Of a stretch of 28,756 nucleotides of DNA, positions 10,601-20,818 are shown one piece after another (the first letter of the stretch is position 1; every line of letters begins with the position of its first letter). Below the pieces are notes generated by a model. The model had not been told where the DNA came from, searched no databases, and worked only from the letters and a program-made list of their open reading frames with translations. This DNA comes from Hysterium pulicare CBS 123377 (taxonomy: Eukaryota > Ascomycota > Dothideomycetes > Hysteriales > Hysteriaceae): contig AJFK01000476.1 of assembly GCA_000467715.1 (NCBI GenBank), positions 1 through 28,756 on the forward strand, read 5' to 3'. A program made the position numbers and the translations under genes.

Positions 10601-10963
10601 AAACGTATGCGCGGCCACGCTAAAGGCGGTATCTGGTCTCTATCCTGGTCTGTCGAATCCAGCGTTATCGTATCTGCGGGCGCGGATGGCACAGTGCGCG
10701 TATGGGATACCCTCCAGGAAACCGCCGAATCTACAAATACGAAGGCGGCGGCGGACGGGGGTGCTTCATCTAAGGCGGATGGCGCGAAGAGTGGTGGTGG
10801 TGCGGGTGGACAAGGTGGTGGTGGGTCGCAGAAGAAAGCACAGAAGGAGGTGGGTGTGAGTGCGGATCAGATTAGTGCGTTTCCGACGAAGAAGAGTCCG
10901 GTTTATAAGGTGGTTTTTACGAGGATGAATTTGGTGCTTGCCGGTGGGGCGTATTTGCCTTGA
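7699..10963 (+). CDS. TAF5: TFIID subunit 5 (TAF5; LisH, TAF5-NTD2 and WD40 domains)
   Basis: Five exons (7699-7878, 8746-8887, 8944-8987, 9038-9849, 9913-10963) join in frame to 742 residues. Exon 1 encodes a Gln/Gly/Pro-rich leader ending QNLNQI. Exon 2 opens VLEYLNKKGYNRTEAMLRKE, a LisH motif. Residues about 108-245 form the TAF5 NTD2 domain (LFRTYTEDNLDLYK, PELRRLLWPVFVYSYLEIV, FLESKDREGGPVIVSTIM). The last exon carries WD40 blades: SCSADKTIRLWSL, TGSNDRTARLWST, TGSCDRTVRMWHI, SADDAGSILLWDL and SAGADGTVRVWDT. A Gly/Lys-rich loop (about residues 655-700) sits before the final blade. TAF5 is a scaffold of TFIID and, in many fungi, of SAGA. Introns are 50-63 nt except the first, 867 nt (7879-8745), which contains a candidate alternative first exon. 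Its start lies 400 bases from that of MED11. Confidence 0.92.
7879..8745 (+). other. 867-nt first intron of TAF5, probably with an internal promoter
   Basis: The donor GTAGGT follows the Ile codon at 7876-7878. The acceptor GTGCAG ends at 8745, with a GCTGAC branch-like site at 8726-8731. The intron is more than ten times longer than the other TAF5 introns. Its second half has features of a fungal promoter and leader (a CT-rich run near 8204-8220, then A/C-rich leader sequence) leading to an ATG at 8473. Confidence 0.65.
8473..8571 (+). CDS. TAF5: Candidate alternative first exon of TAF5 (33 codons)
   Basis: An ATG at 8473 in good context (aggccATGGCG) opens 33 codons rich in Pro and Tyr (MAQRYAPPYVPPYVPRAPNV is its start, SNILDH its end). 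It runs directly into a strong donor, GTACGT, at 8572. The phase is 0, identical to exon 1, so splicing to 8746 gives NILDH-VLEYLNKKG in frame. It could equally be an internal cassette exon, because AG at 8468-8469 followed by GCC ATG is also in frame with exon 1. The frame otherwise continues to a stop near 8658. Transcript evidence is needed to choose. Confidence 0.4.
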
Positions 10964-11244
10964 GGGGGTTCATTATTAGAGATGGGAGGTGAAGGGATTG
11001 AGGGATGGATAGATAATTCGCTAGGGCTTTCTTATTTTGATGTAAGGTCTACGTGGTCGGTATAGCATGCAGATTGAGCAAGTGCGGCCCGGTGGCTTTG
11101 AGTAGGGGCACTGTAATAAAAGCTGATTCATTCGTCTCATGATTTTATTCTCTCCCCGCCGTTCTTCGCTCTAGATCGTCTATCTAAGACTTCCATAAAA
11201 TGCCAAAATCAACACTCCACCTCAACGATACTCCCACTTCGCCC
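10964..11244. other. Convergent 3' flanks of TAF5 and the F-box gene
   Basis: This 281-base spacer lies between two stop codons. A sequence resembling a polyadenylation signal (AATAAA-like, CTGTAATAAAAGC near 11111) lies on the plus strand. No gene, tRNA or repeat was seen. Confidence 0.45.
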
Positions 11245-12866
11245 TCACAACCCCATCCCATAACTCTTAACCCGACTCCAGTAAAAATGCTTATCATGCT
11301 TCAACCCAAACTCAGCCCAATCATCCGTCACGCGATTATAACTCCAATACCCCTTCCAAGTCAACTTGTTATTCCTAGCCCCACGGCCCGCACTGCCCAT
11401 CTGAAACGCCATCTTATACAAATACTTAGGCGTCGGGCCCGCCGTCTCGATATGCAACGTTCCCTCCGCTTCAACCCCATCAGCACCAGCTGAAGACGGG
11501 GTTTTAGAGGCATGAGTCAGCGAGGGACCTGATAGCCGCCAGCGGCCCGGAAGCGCGTCTTTCATGACGGATTGCGGGAGGCCGCCGCTGTGGTTGGGGT
11601 GCATGTGTTCGGGGAGGAGGTAGGGTATCACGTCGTTGGGTTCGGTGGTCGTGAGGAGGGAAATCACGGTGCCGTTGCGGAGGAAGCGCAGGTAGCGGTA
11701 GTATGTTACGATGTGGATGGGTGAGCTCCAGGATATACTTGTTGGGGAACTGGCGCCGGGGCGGGTGTAGTTTACGGTGGAGATGTAGCAGCCGTTGAAG
11801 CGGATGTGGGGGCGAGAGCGGAAGAGAGTGCGGTAGGTTGGGTAGGGGGTTGGAACTTGGAGGAGGGTGAGAGATGTGGATGAAAGTGCTGGTTCTACTT
11901 CCGCGTCCAGGGAATTGTTGTCGTCTGAGGAGAGCAGGTGTCCGCCTTCTCCGTCTTCGCCGAGAGGCTTTCCGTCTACTTTGCACGCCCAGGCGTAGTG
12001 CATCGCCGCGAACCCGACTTCTTCGCCTAGAGAAATGCGCTTCCAGATTCGCTCTTCGGTCATCACGAGGTAGGCGAGTCGCTTGCAGACTAGAGATAGG
12101 CGTGCGTAGGATGCGACGTCTTGGATGGCAACATATTGTAGGATTTCCACTAGCAATTCCTCTGGGATAGTGGAGATAGGGCACGGCGGTGGTGGAGAGA
12201 GGTCCGTGGGCGCGGGTTCGCCCTCAATGGAAAGGGACGAGAACTCTTCGATCAGAGCATGGAGCGATAGTGGGAGCCCGTGTAGTGAGTGGTGGGCGGT
12301 GTTGGGGACTGTGGCCGGCGCATTGGAAGGGTTTACGTCTTGAGGCTTTGGTTTGGGTGGTTGGAAGGATGATGGAGGGAAGTGTTTTGCTTTGTAGGTT
12401 TCGTGGACTTTGGAGTCGAGCTTTACAAATCAATTAGCTTTGGAATATCATGGAGAGAACTCTTTAGTGGTTTATATACCCTGAATGCTTTCCTATATAG
12501 GTTCACGCTGTCCCCCAAACTTCCAGCACTCTCTTTTTCCACAGCTTTCTCATAATGCTCCAATGCCGATTGCGGTTCCTTGCTCGGACCAGCAGAAGAA
12601 GAACTAGTATCACCTAACCTTCTCCCGTGTTGCTTTTCTCCAAGATCAGTATACGCATGCGGTTCTATCTCGTCCTCCTCTTCCAAGTTACTCCGCGGTT
12701 TATCTGTAATTACTTCTAGTGGGGCAATTTTAGGAATTTGGGTTTTGCTTGAGGATGCCTGGAAAGGCTTGGAGGCTGATACGGATGCCGGGCCTTTTGC
12801 GCGCTGAGAGACTTCTTCTCGCCATTTCTGGCGGAAGGACTCAAGTTCTGCTTCGGTGGAGTTCAT
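11245..12866 (-). CDS. HRT3: F-box protein of the FBXO9/Pof7/Hrt3 type
   Basis: Exons 12866-12480 and 12420-11245 on the minus strand give 520 residues. The 59-nt intron has donor GTATAT, branch-like GCTAAT and acceptor TAAAG. The N-terminus (MNSTEAELESFRQKWREEVS) and the short helical repeat ALEHYEKAVEKESAGSLGDS followed by VNLYRKAFRLDSKVHETYK match the TPR-like region of FBXO9/Pof7. The F-box is at residues about 211-258 (STIPEELLVEILQYVAIQDV, then SLVCKRLAYL and IWKRI). The C-terminal half (RPHIRFNGCYISTVNYTRPG, and YRYLRFLRNGTVISLLTTTE) is the conserved beta-rich domain of this family. These proteins are substrate receptors of SCF ubiquitin ligases binding Skp1 through the F-box; yeast Hrt3 and fission yeast Pof7 are relatives. 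The substrate is not predictable. It is divergent from the MTM1 gene. Confidence 0.82.
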
Positions 12867-13331
12867 GGTAGAGGTTGGATGTATTCCGGCCTGACGTCCA
12901 GCTCCGATTTCGGCGATCTGTGGAAACGGCGAGGTCTAGAGGACGTTGATTATGTACAAGACGGCGGGATTATTTACACAGTTGTCAGAGTCATAATAAG
13001 AATGTGGTGAATTTAGGAGCGGGCAGCGGATTGCTCAGAGGTGCAGTACATGACTCCATCAATGTACGCCACTGCATGCAAGGACGATAAGGCGCACCGA
13101 TCGGACAAAGGAAGTTTAACGCCGAGGATGCATTTCGACGCTAAAAAAGTTGCATCGAGCGGAGCCATTTTCCCTTGCATCACCACTCGCCGCTCTCCAA
13201 GCATTCACCTCCATGCTCCCATGAACATGCGAACACCGTCCTTTTCGCGCTACTGGGATTTTGAAACACCTCGCACCGATACGAGGTAGAACAACCAAAT
13301 TATTCACAGTTGGAGTTTGGTGGAAGTTGGG
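12867..13331. promoter_or_regulatory. Divergent promoter region between the F-box gene and MTM1
   Basis: This 465-base spacer separates two start codons pointing outward. It contains two TGACTC cores (minus-strand ATGACTCTG near 12986-12994 and plus-strand ATGACTCCA near 13049-13057), each one base from a Gcn4/CPC1-type site. That similarity is weak evidence. No coding sequence was recognised. Confidence 0.4.
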
Positions 13332-14783
13332 ATGGCGGATACCGAGAAGGCCGAGGCGTCGGGCAATATGGACATTTCGCTGGTGCAGAAGATGCTGTCG
13401 GCTGTCACTGGCAGTGTCTTGACATCTTTACTAGGTATGACATTCAACATCGCTACCACCGTCTGAAGGCTCCACGATTGATTTGGAGTATTTCAATGAT
13501 GCATTGTGGAGCCCGCCTGGGAATCCTTCTCCGGGCAGCCGAGATAAAGAATCAGAGGAATTCCACGCCTTCTACAACCAATAACTACGCAGAACAAGCT
13601 ACTGACTTTGCGATATACAGTGACGCCTCTCGACGTAGTTCGCGTTCGTCTCCAATCTCAACAGCATCCCTCGCCGACGCCACATCCTCGACCGTACGCC
13701 TCCCCTTTACCAGTGACCCAATTCCGTGACCTTCCCCCAAACCTAGGCATATCAGCATGCTGTCGCGAAGTCTTCTGGATCAATAACAATGCTCCCTACT
13801 GTGTCGCAGGTCCTACCGTAGCACCTATAAACCCATCCGCTGTCGCGTGCGCCGTCGAAGAGACCGAGCGAAGGACGATAAATAGCACTTGGGACGGATT
13901 ACGCAAAATCGCACAACAGGAAGGACCAAGGACGTTATGGCGTGGACTTTCTCCAACTCTGGTCATGGCTGTACCGGCCAATGTTATTTACTTCGCTGGA
14001 TACGATTGGCTCCGCACAGCTCAAAAATCCCCTTTTCGCACTGTTCCAGATGCATATGTTCCACTTGTTGCAGGTGCGACGGCCAGAGTGCTGGCTGCAA
14101 TAGCAGTGAGTCCGATTGAGATGTTTAGGACGAGGATGCAAGCTGCACATCATACCAATACCCCGGCTGGACACTTCCGTGAGACGATGGATGGACTGAG
14201 GGAAATGGTCGCGAGTCAAGGCATCCGGAGTCTCTGGAGAGGTCTGACATTGACCCTATGGCGCGACGTCCCCTTCTCTGCTATCTACTGGTGGGGTTAT
14301 GAGAGTGGACGAAACACCCTAATCGATATCCGCGGAAGATCCGAAGCAAGAAAAGATGGACTTGAATTCAGTATGGGTAAGGGGTCCGAAAGAGTTCGAC
14401 GAAGAAGTCGATCAAGGAGTCAAGAAAACCACACATCAACTCTGGTCGATAGCTTCATCGCAGGTGCAGCCTCTGGCGCCGTAGCAGCATTCGTTACGAC
14501 CCCTTTCGATGTCGGCAAAACACGGCAGCAGGTGACACAACATGCTAGCGAGAAAGGCACTTCGCAGGCTGCCAATATCGTTCGACCAGAGGACAGATCA
14601 ATGCCACGCTTTCTATGGCATATTTTCCAAGAGCAAGGGATGCCCGGTCTTTTCAGAGGGTGGGCGGCGCGGTGCTTAAAAGTAGCGCCTGCGTGTGCGA
14701 TTATGATTAGTAGTTATGAGGTCGGGAAGAAGATGGCGAATGACATCAACGAGCGGAAAACCCTAAAGCTTCAAGACGATTAA
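13332..14783 (+). CDS. MTM1: Mitochondrial carrier of the MTM1/SLC25A39-40 subfamily
   Basis: Exons 13332-13434 and 13621-14783 give 421 residues. The 186-nt intron starts GTATGA, has ACTGAC as branch and ends ATACAG. The spliced start reads QKMLSAVTGSVLTSLLVTPL and then DVVRVRLQSQQ, the first carrier signature. SPIEMFRTRMQ and TPFDVGKTRQQ are the second and third signatures, so all three repeats of the six-helix carrier are present. The stretch GISACCREVFWINNNAPYCV in the first matrix loop (Cys81, Cys82, Cys95) and GLRKIAQQEGPRTLWRGLSP are characteristic of the MTM1 branch. Yeast Mtm1 affects Sod2 manganese loading and iron-sulfur metabolism; mammalian SLC25A39 imports glutathione and its loop cysteines sense iron-sulfur clusters. 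Location is the inner mitochondrial membrane. Confidence 0.88.
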
Positions 14784-15306
14784 AACCCTACTCTCTTCCC
14801 CACACTACATGCAAGATTGCTATCTTCGTTCCTGGATACTCAATCAGAGGCTAGGAATCGGTTGTTCATATCTGATCATTGTATAAAGCAAACTTTCCTT
14901 GTGGGTGGAGTTTAGAGGTCAACAATTCTGCTCATATCATGTGCATTGGGTATTGGCGTTCTCACCTTCTTTTTCTTTTAGCGGTGGATGTACTGCAAAT
15001 ATTTGTTTGTCCTCTGAACAGCATTCCAGATACCAGCGCAATTTCTTATTCTAAGAGCGCATGTAAGATATAACAGCAAACTGTATATAATGAATGGATG
15101 CTCAATACTCCGATAGCGAAGTAGATTAAATCTCAAACCCTGTAAACAGATATCAAATTCCAAGCCTCAGAAACCCTCACTGCATTCGGTCCTACTCATC
15201 GTGACGCACTTCACCAAATCTTCCAAACGTCAAACAAAAAAGCTACTCAACCAATCAAAGTCCACCACCACCACCAACCACTTCCCCCAAAACACAAGCA
15301 CGCCCC
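14784..15306. other. Intergenic region between MTM1 and the homocysteine S-methyltransferase gene
   Basis: The first half is A+T-rich 3' flank. The last 100 bases are rich in A and C (CCACCACCACCACCAACC near 15261) and hold a CCAAT box (ACCAATCAAAG near 15250), about 55 bases before the downstream start codon; this is probably the core promoter and leader of that gene. No coding sequence or RNA gene was seen. Confidence 0.45.
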
Positions 15307-16329
15307 ATGTCTCTCCTCAAAACCCGCCTCTCCACCGGCCTCCCCATCATCCTAGACGGCGCTCTAGCAACCTACCTCGAAACGCTCGGCGCCGACCTCT
15401 CCGGCGCCCTATGGTCCGCCTCCATCCTCTCCTCATCTCCAGATCTAATCTACCGCACACATCTCGACTACTTCCGCGCCGGAGCCGACGTCGCTATCAC
15501 GGCATCTTATCAAGCTTCCGTCCCTGGGCTCCAGAAGCATTTGAATCTATCCGAAAACGAAGCTAGTGAATTGATTGAGAAGAGCGTGGGGATTGCTAAA
15601 CGGGCGCGGGATCAGTATCTCTCTGAAGTTCTCCAGTCGGGGGCGGAGAAAGCACGTCCCGAGCGCGGAGAAGGAGGCCGGGAAAGAGAAATATGGATTG
15701 CGGGGAGCGTGGGACCCTATGGTGCTTTTCTGGCTGATGGGAGCGAGTATAGAGGTGATTATGTCGTCGAGAAGGACGACATGAAGGCGTTTCATAGGGG
15801 GAGGATTCGAGCGCTTGTGCTTGCGGGTGTTGATATCCTAGCCATCGAGACGATTCCTAGTTTCAGGGAAACCGAGGCCTTGGTTGAGTTGCTGAGAGAC
15901 GAGTTCCCGGATCAAGTGGCTTGGGTCTCTTTTACGTTGAAAGAGGAGGCGGAAGGGGATGGGAGTGGGAATGGGCACAGAATCAGTGACGGCACTCCTC
16001 TCACCCAGATAGCCGCACTTCTGAACGAGAGCGCGCAGGTCCTGGCTATGGGCGTGAATTGCGTCCCCGAGTCTTCCGCTCTCGAAGCTCTGAAAGCACT
16101 GAAGAATGTCACGAGTAAACCGCTGGTCTGTTATCCCAATTCGGGAGAGAAATGGGATGCGGAGAAGCGGGATTGGTATGGTGATAGGGCTGGTGGACAG
16201 CATTTAAGAGAGATGGTAGACAAGTGGTATGAAGCGGGTGCGAGGCTGGTTGGAGGATGTTGTAGGATGACGCCGGGGGATATTGCGGTTATTAGGGAGG
16301 CGTTAGTTTCTAGGAAGCTGGCATTGTGA
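15307..16329 (+). CDS. MHT1: Homocysteine S-methyltransferase
   Basis: An intronless gene of 340 residues. Start: MSLLKTRLSTGLPIILDGAL, with the conserved LDGALATYLE that begins the betaine/homocysteine methyltransferase barrel. ITASYQASVPGLQKH and GSVGPYGAFLADGSEYRGDY follow. The zinc ligands are visible: GVNC (Cys252) and GGCC (Cys318, Cys319), and CYPNSGEKWD precedes the last pair. The family transfers a methyl group from S-methylmethionine or S-adenosylmethionine to homocysteine, giving methionine; yeast Mht1 and Sam4 differ in donor, which cannot be told here. The protein is cytosolic by the absence of a targeting signal. The length is normal for the family. The segment around residues 115-135 is Arg/Glu-rich and is probably a loop. 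Confidence 0.9.
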   Translation: MSLLKTRLSTGLPIILDGALATYLETLGADLSGALWSASILSSSPDLIYRTHLDYFRAGADVAITASYQASVPGLQKHLNLSENEASELIEKSVGIAKRARDQYLSEVLQSGAEKARPERGEGGREREIWIAGSVGPYGAFLADGSEYRGDYVVEKDDMKAFHRGRIRALVLAGVDILAIETIPSFRETEALVELLRDEFPDQVAWVSFTLKEEAEGDGSGNGHRISDGTPLTQIAALLNESAQVLAMGVNCVPESSALEALKALKNVTSKPLVCYPNSGEKWDAEKRDWYGDRAGGQHLREMVDKWYEAGARLVGGCCRMTPGDIAVIREALVSRKLAL

Positions 16330-16846
16330 AAGAGGTGTTGTCCGAACTCTGGGGTTTCAGAGTGGCTGAGAAGGGGGATGGTCCGTGGTGGAAGATGGAT
16401 TAGATATGGGCGGATTGAATGCGGATCTCGAACTTCGAGCTGACGGACTTAGAGGGAAATGAGACAACAGTTTGTATGCTTAAGTGTGGTTTGGGATGGA
16501 GACTTAAAGGGCGTTGAAGGTGGTTAGACGAGGCACAGCAAAGCTAAGTAGAAGAAACCTACTTCTCTATATCCTAATATCTACAAAAGTAACTTCCCCC
16601 TAAAGTAGGATAGAGGAATCCTTGTGTTTAGGGATCGGGATCAACCGTTGATGGGGTGGGCATGTACGAAGACAAGCCAGGAAATACCTCTAGCCTTTTC
16701 ATTCCATTGAGACACAGGGATTTTGAGATTAGGGTAGATGATTTATACCTAGCTCAATGCATTTCTGGTATATCTACATTGTGGTATACATCTCATTACT
16801 TGTAGAGTCAATTACGCAGACTTATTCTACCTTCTGCTTTCTACCT
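16330..16846. other. Convergent intergenic region between the methyltransferase and CCT7
   Basis: These are the 3' flanks of two genes. Mostly purine-rich on the plus strand at first, then mixed. I saw no coding sequence, RNA gene or repeat. Confidence 0.5.
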
Positions 16847-18753
16847 CTACCGCCTGGGCATGCCCCTGCCACGCCCCCTGCCCAATGCCCTCTGCGCCGC
16901 CCCTGGAGGCAGTCCTCTCTGCGGTGCTTGTGGTTGCTGCGATTCTTGGTTCTCTATTGAGATTATTAGCACACATTCAACAATAACTTAGGGTGGAGAC
17001 ATACTTATCGTCTCATCCACACTCAAGATCAGGCATGCCGCTTCAGTCGCAGCCTGAATAGCGTTCACTTTGACGAGACTTGGCTCCCAGACGAATTTCT
17101 CCATGTTGTTAGCAATGCCCTCGTTGATGAAATCGACACCAGCCCATATGTTGCCCTTCTTGTGCTCTACGCGTAGGCGGTTGAGAATATCAGTAGCGTC
17201 GAAGCCTGCATTGTCGCAGAGTTGTCTTGGTATCACCTCCAGCGCCTTCGCAAACGCCTTGATGATTGCCTGCTGCTTGTGAGGAACGTTCTTATCAGCA
17301 AAAGCATGCAGATATGAAGAAACTTCCATCTCGCATGCTCCACCCCCAGCAACGATATTCGTGTTCTTGATGGCCCTCCTGACGATCATGATCGCGTCGT
17401 GCAGACTTCGTTCTACCTCAGCGATGAACTGTTCAGCGCCTCCACGAAGCACGAGTGTGCAGGTCTTGGCTGCAGGACACCCTTCAAAGAAGTTGAATCT
17501 TTCACCTCCTATCTGGCGCTCTTCAAAGCGTTCGCAGGTACCTAGATGCTTGGATTGGATATCGGAGCAGGTGGATTGGATGCTAGCGCCAGTTGCCTGA
17601 CATACGCGCTCCAAGTCGTCTGACGCGACCCGTCCAGCGCAGAAGACATCCCGATCGGCGAAGTATTGTGTTGCTAAATCGCCAATAGGCAATTTACTGA
17701 GAACGACCTTGGCGCCAGTCTTAAATAGCGCTTCCATCTTGTTGAAGATGATCTGCCACTCCGCGTCTACAATGGCCTGGTATTCTGACACTTGCTCTAC
17801 TCTTACTTCTGCGTTGTCTTTCTCGCTCTTAAGTTCTAGTTCCACATTTAGACATACAATTTTCGGGTTCTTAAAGGATTTAGGTTGCTGTTCGAAACCG
17901 GCGTAGGAGAAGGTCTTCTTGAATGCCACACCGTTGACGAAGAGGGAGTCTTGCAGAGCACCACCGGTTATCTTCTTTATGCCGATGAGTTTCTCGTTAA
18001 GATCGTCCTGGTCCAGTGATAGCACCGCATCAACAACCACTGGTGAGGAGATATGTTAGCGGTCCACATTCGCTGACAATTTCAGGGAGCCTTACTCTTC
18101 GTGAAGAAACCCGCATTCCGATGTATAAGCTTACTGCTCATCGCCGTAGCTGCAAGTTTCTGTAGTGTCTCCCTCTGATTTGACTCTGCAGTGTTGACGG
18201 CAATCTCCATGATTTTATTTACAGCCATATTCGAAGCTCTCCTCAAACCCTTGATGATGGTCTGGCTGCTGACACCTTGCTCAACGTGTTCTTTGATCTC
18301 ATTCAGTATCTCTCCCGCCAGTACCACAACTGAAGTGGTTCCATCTCCGACTTCGGCATCCTGTGAGCGAGCAATGTCTGTAAGGATTCGTGCTGCGGGG
18401 TGAACGATATCGAGGAGCTAGGAAATATAAGAGGCTGCCACTAAATGACTGTAGGATGGGCAATATCACCTTCATAACAGTTGCGCCATCATTCGTGATT
18501 GTTTGTCTGCCATTCTCATCCACTAATAGCAAATCTCCACCATATGGCCCTAATGTGCCCTTTATCGTTGACTGAACCGCGAGACAAGCATTGATATTCG
18601 ATACGACTTGACCTCGACCTTGGGATTGATCGGTGCCTGTATTACAGTCAGTAAACAGCTGCCTAAAGTTCGTATAAGAGAAAGCTCGAAGCTCGATGTC
18701 TACTGACCTTCCCTCAGCACGACAATCGTGGGTGTTTGGCCTCCAAATGACAT
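16847..18753 (-). CDS. CCT7: T-complex protein 1 subunit eta (CCT7)
   Basis: Five exons on the minus strand (18753-18708, 18636-18470, 18417-18096, 18039-17005, 16953-16847) give 558 residues, usual for the family. Introns are 51-71 nt with donors GTCAGT, GTGATA, GTAAGG and GTATGT. The start [20 protein letters not shown] and the chaperonin motifs NDGATVMK (residues 64-71), [13 protein letters not shown] (from 95) and [11 protein letters not shown] are intact, giving the ATP-binding and hydrolysis residues of group II chaperonins. The last short exon encodes the eta-type tail ending [11 protein letters not shown]; reading through the fourth donor would instead end after SMSPP, losing it. CCT7 is one of eight subunits of the cytosolic TRiC/CCT ring that folds actin, tubulin and WD40 proteins, a class that includes TAF5 in this window. 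Confidence 0.95.
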
Positions 18754-19263
18754 AATCGACAACCTAAATGCAGGAACAAGTCAAGATGAATAGTCCCCAG
18801 TGAAAGTTTCGATTAGAACAAAAATCAAACAGCGATGTGTGTGGATTGTTGGGTGTATTCGAGCTCTAGATGGACAAGGCACCAAAACGCGTTCACCAAA
18901 AATTCGCGACGCTCGGATGAACAATGCTCCGAAGTGCCAAGAACGTCTCCTCTCACCTTCCTTCCTTGTATATTCTCTCATGTCTCATGCATCTGTACCA
19001 CCAACGCCTTCTCCTCCTCCCCCGACCCATTCGGATCTCCTGTGAGGTCTCTGGATGAGAACGTCGTATAAGATTGAACTCGCGACAGCTCCGTTCTGCC
19101 TTTTGAGCCTAATATATTTCTTCAGCCTTGATCTGCGGCCCTCGTGATCACACCGGGCTTCCTCCGAAATCTTTCAACAAGTCTCAAAGTTCATCAAATT
19201 GATGCCAGTTTGGGTTTCTTTTTCGTTTTAAGTTTTTGCTGTGCTACTCAACAATTTCCAACC
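18754..19263. promoter_or_regulatory. Divergent promoter region between CCT7 and the F-box-like gene
   Basis: This 510-base spacer has outward-facing genes. CT-rich runs (CTTCTCCTCCTCCCCC near 19008) lie on the plus strand. Short open frames have no motif. No TATA box in a fixed position was noted. Confidence 0.4.
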
Positions 19264-19993
19264 ATGACTCAAAAGGATTATTCAAGCAAGAAAGTGAGCT
19301 CCAGCAAGTCTGTTGTCTATCATGTGAGAGGAGCCTAAACTTCAAATGCAGTCTTCAAACGTCCAAAACAAAACAAGAACAGAGAGCACCATGAGCAGGT
19401 CTTTCCTCAGAAGACCTATAGAAGAACAAGCAACAACAGTCATTAAGCCTCAAATCTCAATCCCCGAGACGATAACTGCGATAAACAACTATCCACCACT
19501 TCTTCGCCTCCCCTCCGAAATCCGGCGCGAAATCTTGAAGTATCTAATCCCCAGCACTACCAAAAAATTCCGCCTCTACACCGACTGCGACTCCAGCGTA
19601 ATAACCACAAAATGGAACCGCCAGCCTCACATCCCATCGAACCGCGACAACATCTTCCAGCACAACAGTCGGCCCATCCCCCAAGAAGAGAAACTCGATC
19701 TTTCGATTCTCCGGACCAATCGCCTGATCTACTACGAAGCACTCTCAATCCTCTATTCTGAGAACCTCTTTCATTTCATCGGCTTCAATTACCTTCCCGT
19801 CCTCGACTTCATCCGCCGCTTGAGCCCCGACGCCAAGAACCTAGTCCGGAAAGTCCGGCTTACGTTGCTCACGGATCAGCATCAAATCACGTATCCCAAC
19901 CCCCCGCCCAACCATGACGCCTTTTGCACCGTCATTCATGATTTCTTGCCTGGGTTGACTACGCTACAAGCGGACCCTTGGATCTTTTTCTGA
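19264..19993 (+). CDS. F-box-like protein of the fungal DUF7730 type
   Basis: The certain part is 19352-19993. The preferred model has exon 1 19264-19293 (MTQKDYSSKK) and exon 2 from 19352, with a 58-nt intron starting GTGAGC, branch-like CCTAAAC and acceptor GCAG, giving 223 residues. The alternative is an unspliced start at 19346 (216 codons). The motif PPLLRLPSEIRREILKYLIP is the F-box-like opening helix of this fungal family, and LSILRTNRLIYYEALSILYS followed by ENLFHF is its second hallmark. Many filamentous fungi carry tens of such genes; function is unknown, and SCF adaptor roles are only assumed. The C-terminus (TLQADPWIFF) comes soon after the conserved block, so this is a short member or one with its 3' part lost. 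Confidence 0.7.
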
Positions 19994-20818
19994 GAGTTTA
20001 CTACAACCTTTGTTGGGGCGAGGATGTAGATTGATGAATGTTGTCGGGTATGCGCGCGTTGCCCGAAGTAGGAAATTTAGCGACCCGCTGAGGTTATTTT
20101 AAGCTTCAGGATGCCCTTTTCTACGAGCGCTTGGCCTAGCAATCCTCCTTCCAAAGTAGAGTTTACGCATCCGGAAGGTGCCAGCACATCGAAAAGCGGT
20201 GTCGATTTACCAGAGCTCTATAAGGCTGAAGCTGCTTATATGTTCATTTGACGCCGGCGGAGGATTGGGTTTGGGCTGAGAACTGGGTCGGGCTTGGCAT
20301 TTCGAATCTAGTGGTGTACGGATCTTACAGTGGATTTGGCTGATTTTCGTTGTTTGCTAAAATGCATGTTCCTGGTATATGCATTTGAGGGAATTTATTC
20401 GATGGCATGACGTTTTTTTCATAGGCGTTGGATGTTTGTTGATTGGAATCATTTACGGAATGGGCACGCAGGGAACAAGGAACAGGGGAGAGAAATTGCA
20501 TCTGGATACCTTGCATTTGTTTGTAGGCTAACTGTGTGGGCCGCATTTATCATTTCCTGGCGTTTCGCTTTCGGTTCGCTCGGGCATGGAGTTGCGCATT
20601 CGCATTAGTATATCTAGTTTTGAGGCGCTCGATATAGATGGTATGAAGATATGATTCGGTATCAAACATATTCCCGAACCTATGTTTTCTCTTCATCATA
20701 CACTCGCTCACAAAATGGCTTTGAGCAGATAATTCCATCATTCGAATTATCCTCGTAACTTCATCCTCGTTCACACACAGCATTACGTTCTAATCCGACC
20801 TAATTGACCCTGCAGCCC
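19994..20818. other. Convergent intergenic region of 825 bases
   Basis: This lies between the F-box-like gene and the amino acid transporter. A 46-codon open frame at 20111-20251 (MPFSTSAWPSNPPSKVEF is its start) has coding-like composition but no known motif; it might be a lost 3' part of the upstream gene. An open frame on the minus strand at 20550-20783 is Met/Arg-rich, sits in the transporter's 3' flank and is not convincing. No RNA gene or repeat was seen. Confidence 0.4.

Noticed and set aside
11504-12184. Minus-strand open frame of 226 codons overlapping the F-box gene in another frame
   Set aside because: Composed of Arg/Pro/His runs typical of a shifted frame; the F-box frame carries the conserved domains.
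13049-13057. Gcn4/CPC1 site (ATGACTCCA) in the F-box gene/MTM1 promoter
   Set aside because: It is one base off consensus, short, and not supported by a repeated exact site, so it is mentioned only as weak similarity.
20550-20783. Minus-strand frame of 77 codons after the amino acid transporter
   Set aside because: It starts 36 bases after the transporter stop codon, in its 3' flank, and its Met/Arg-rich product resembles no family.
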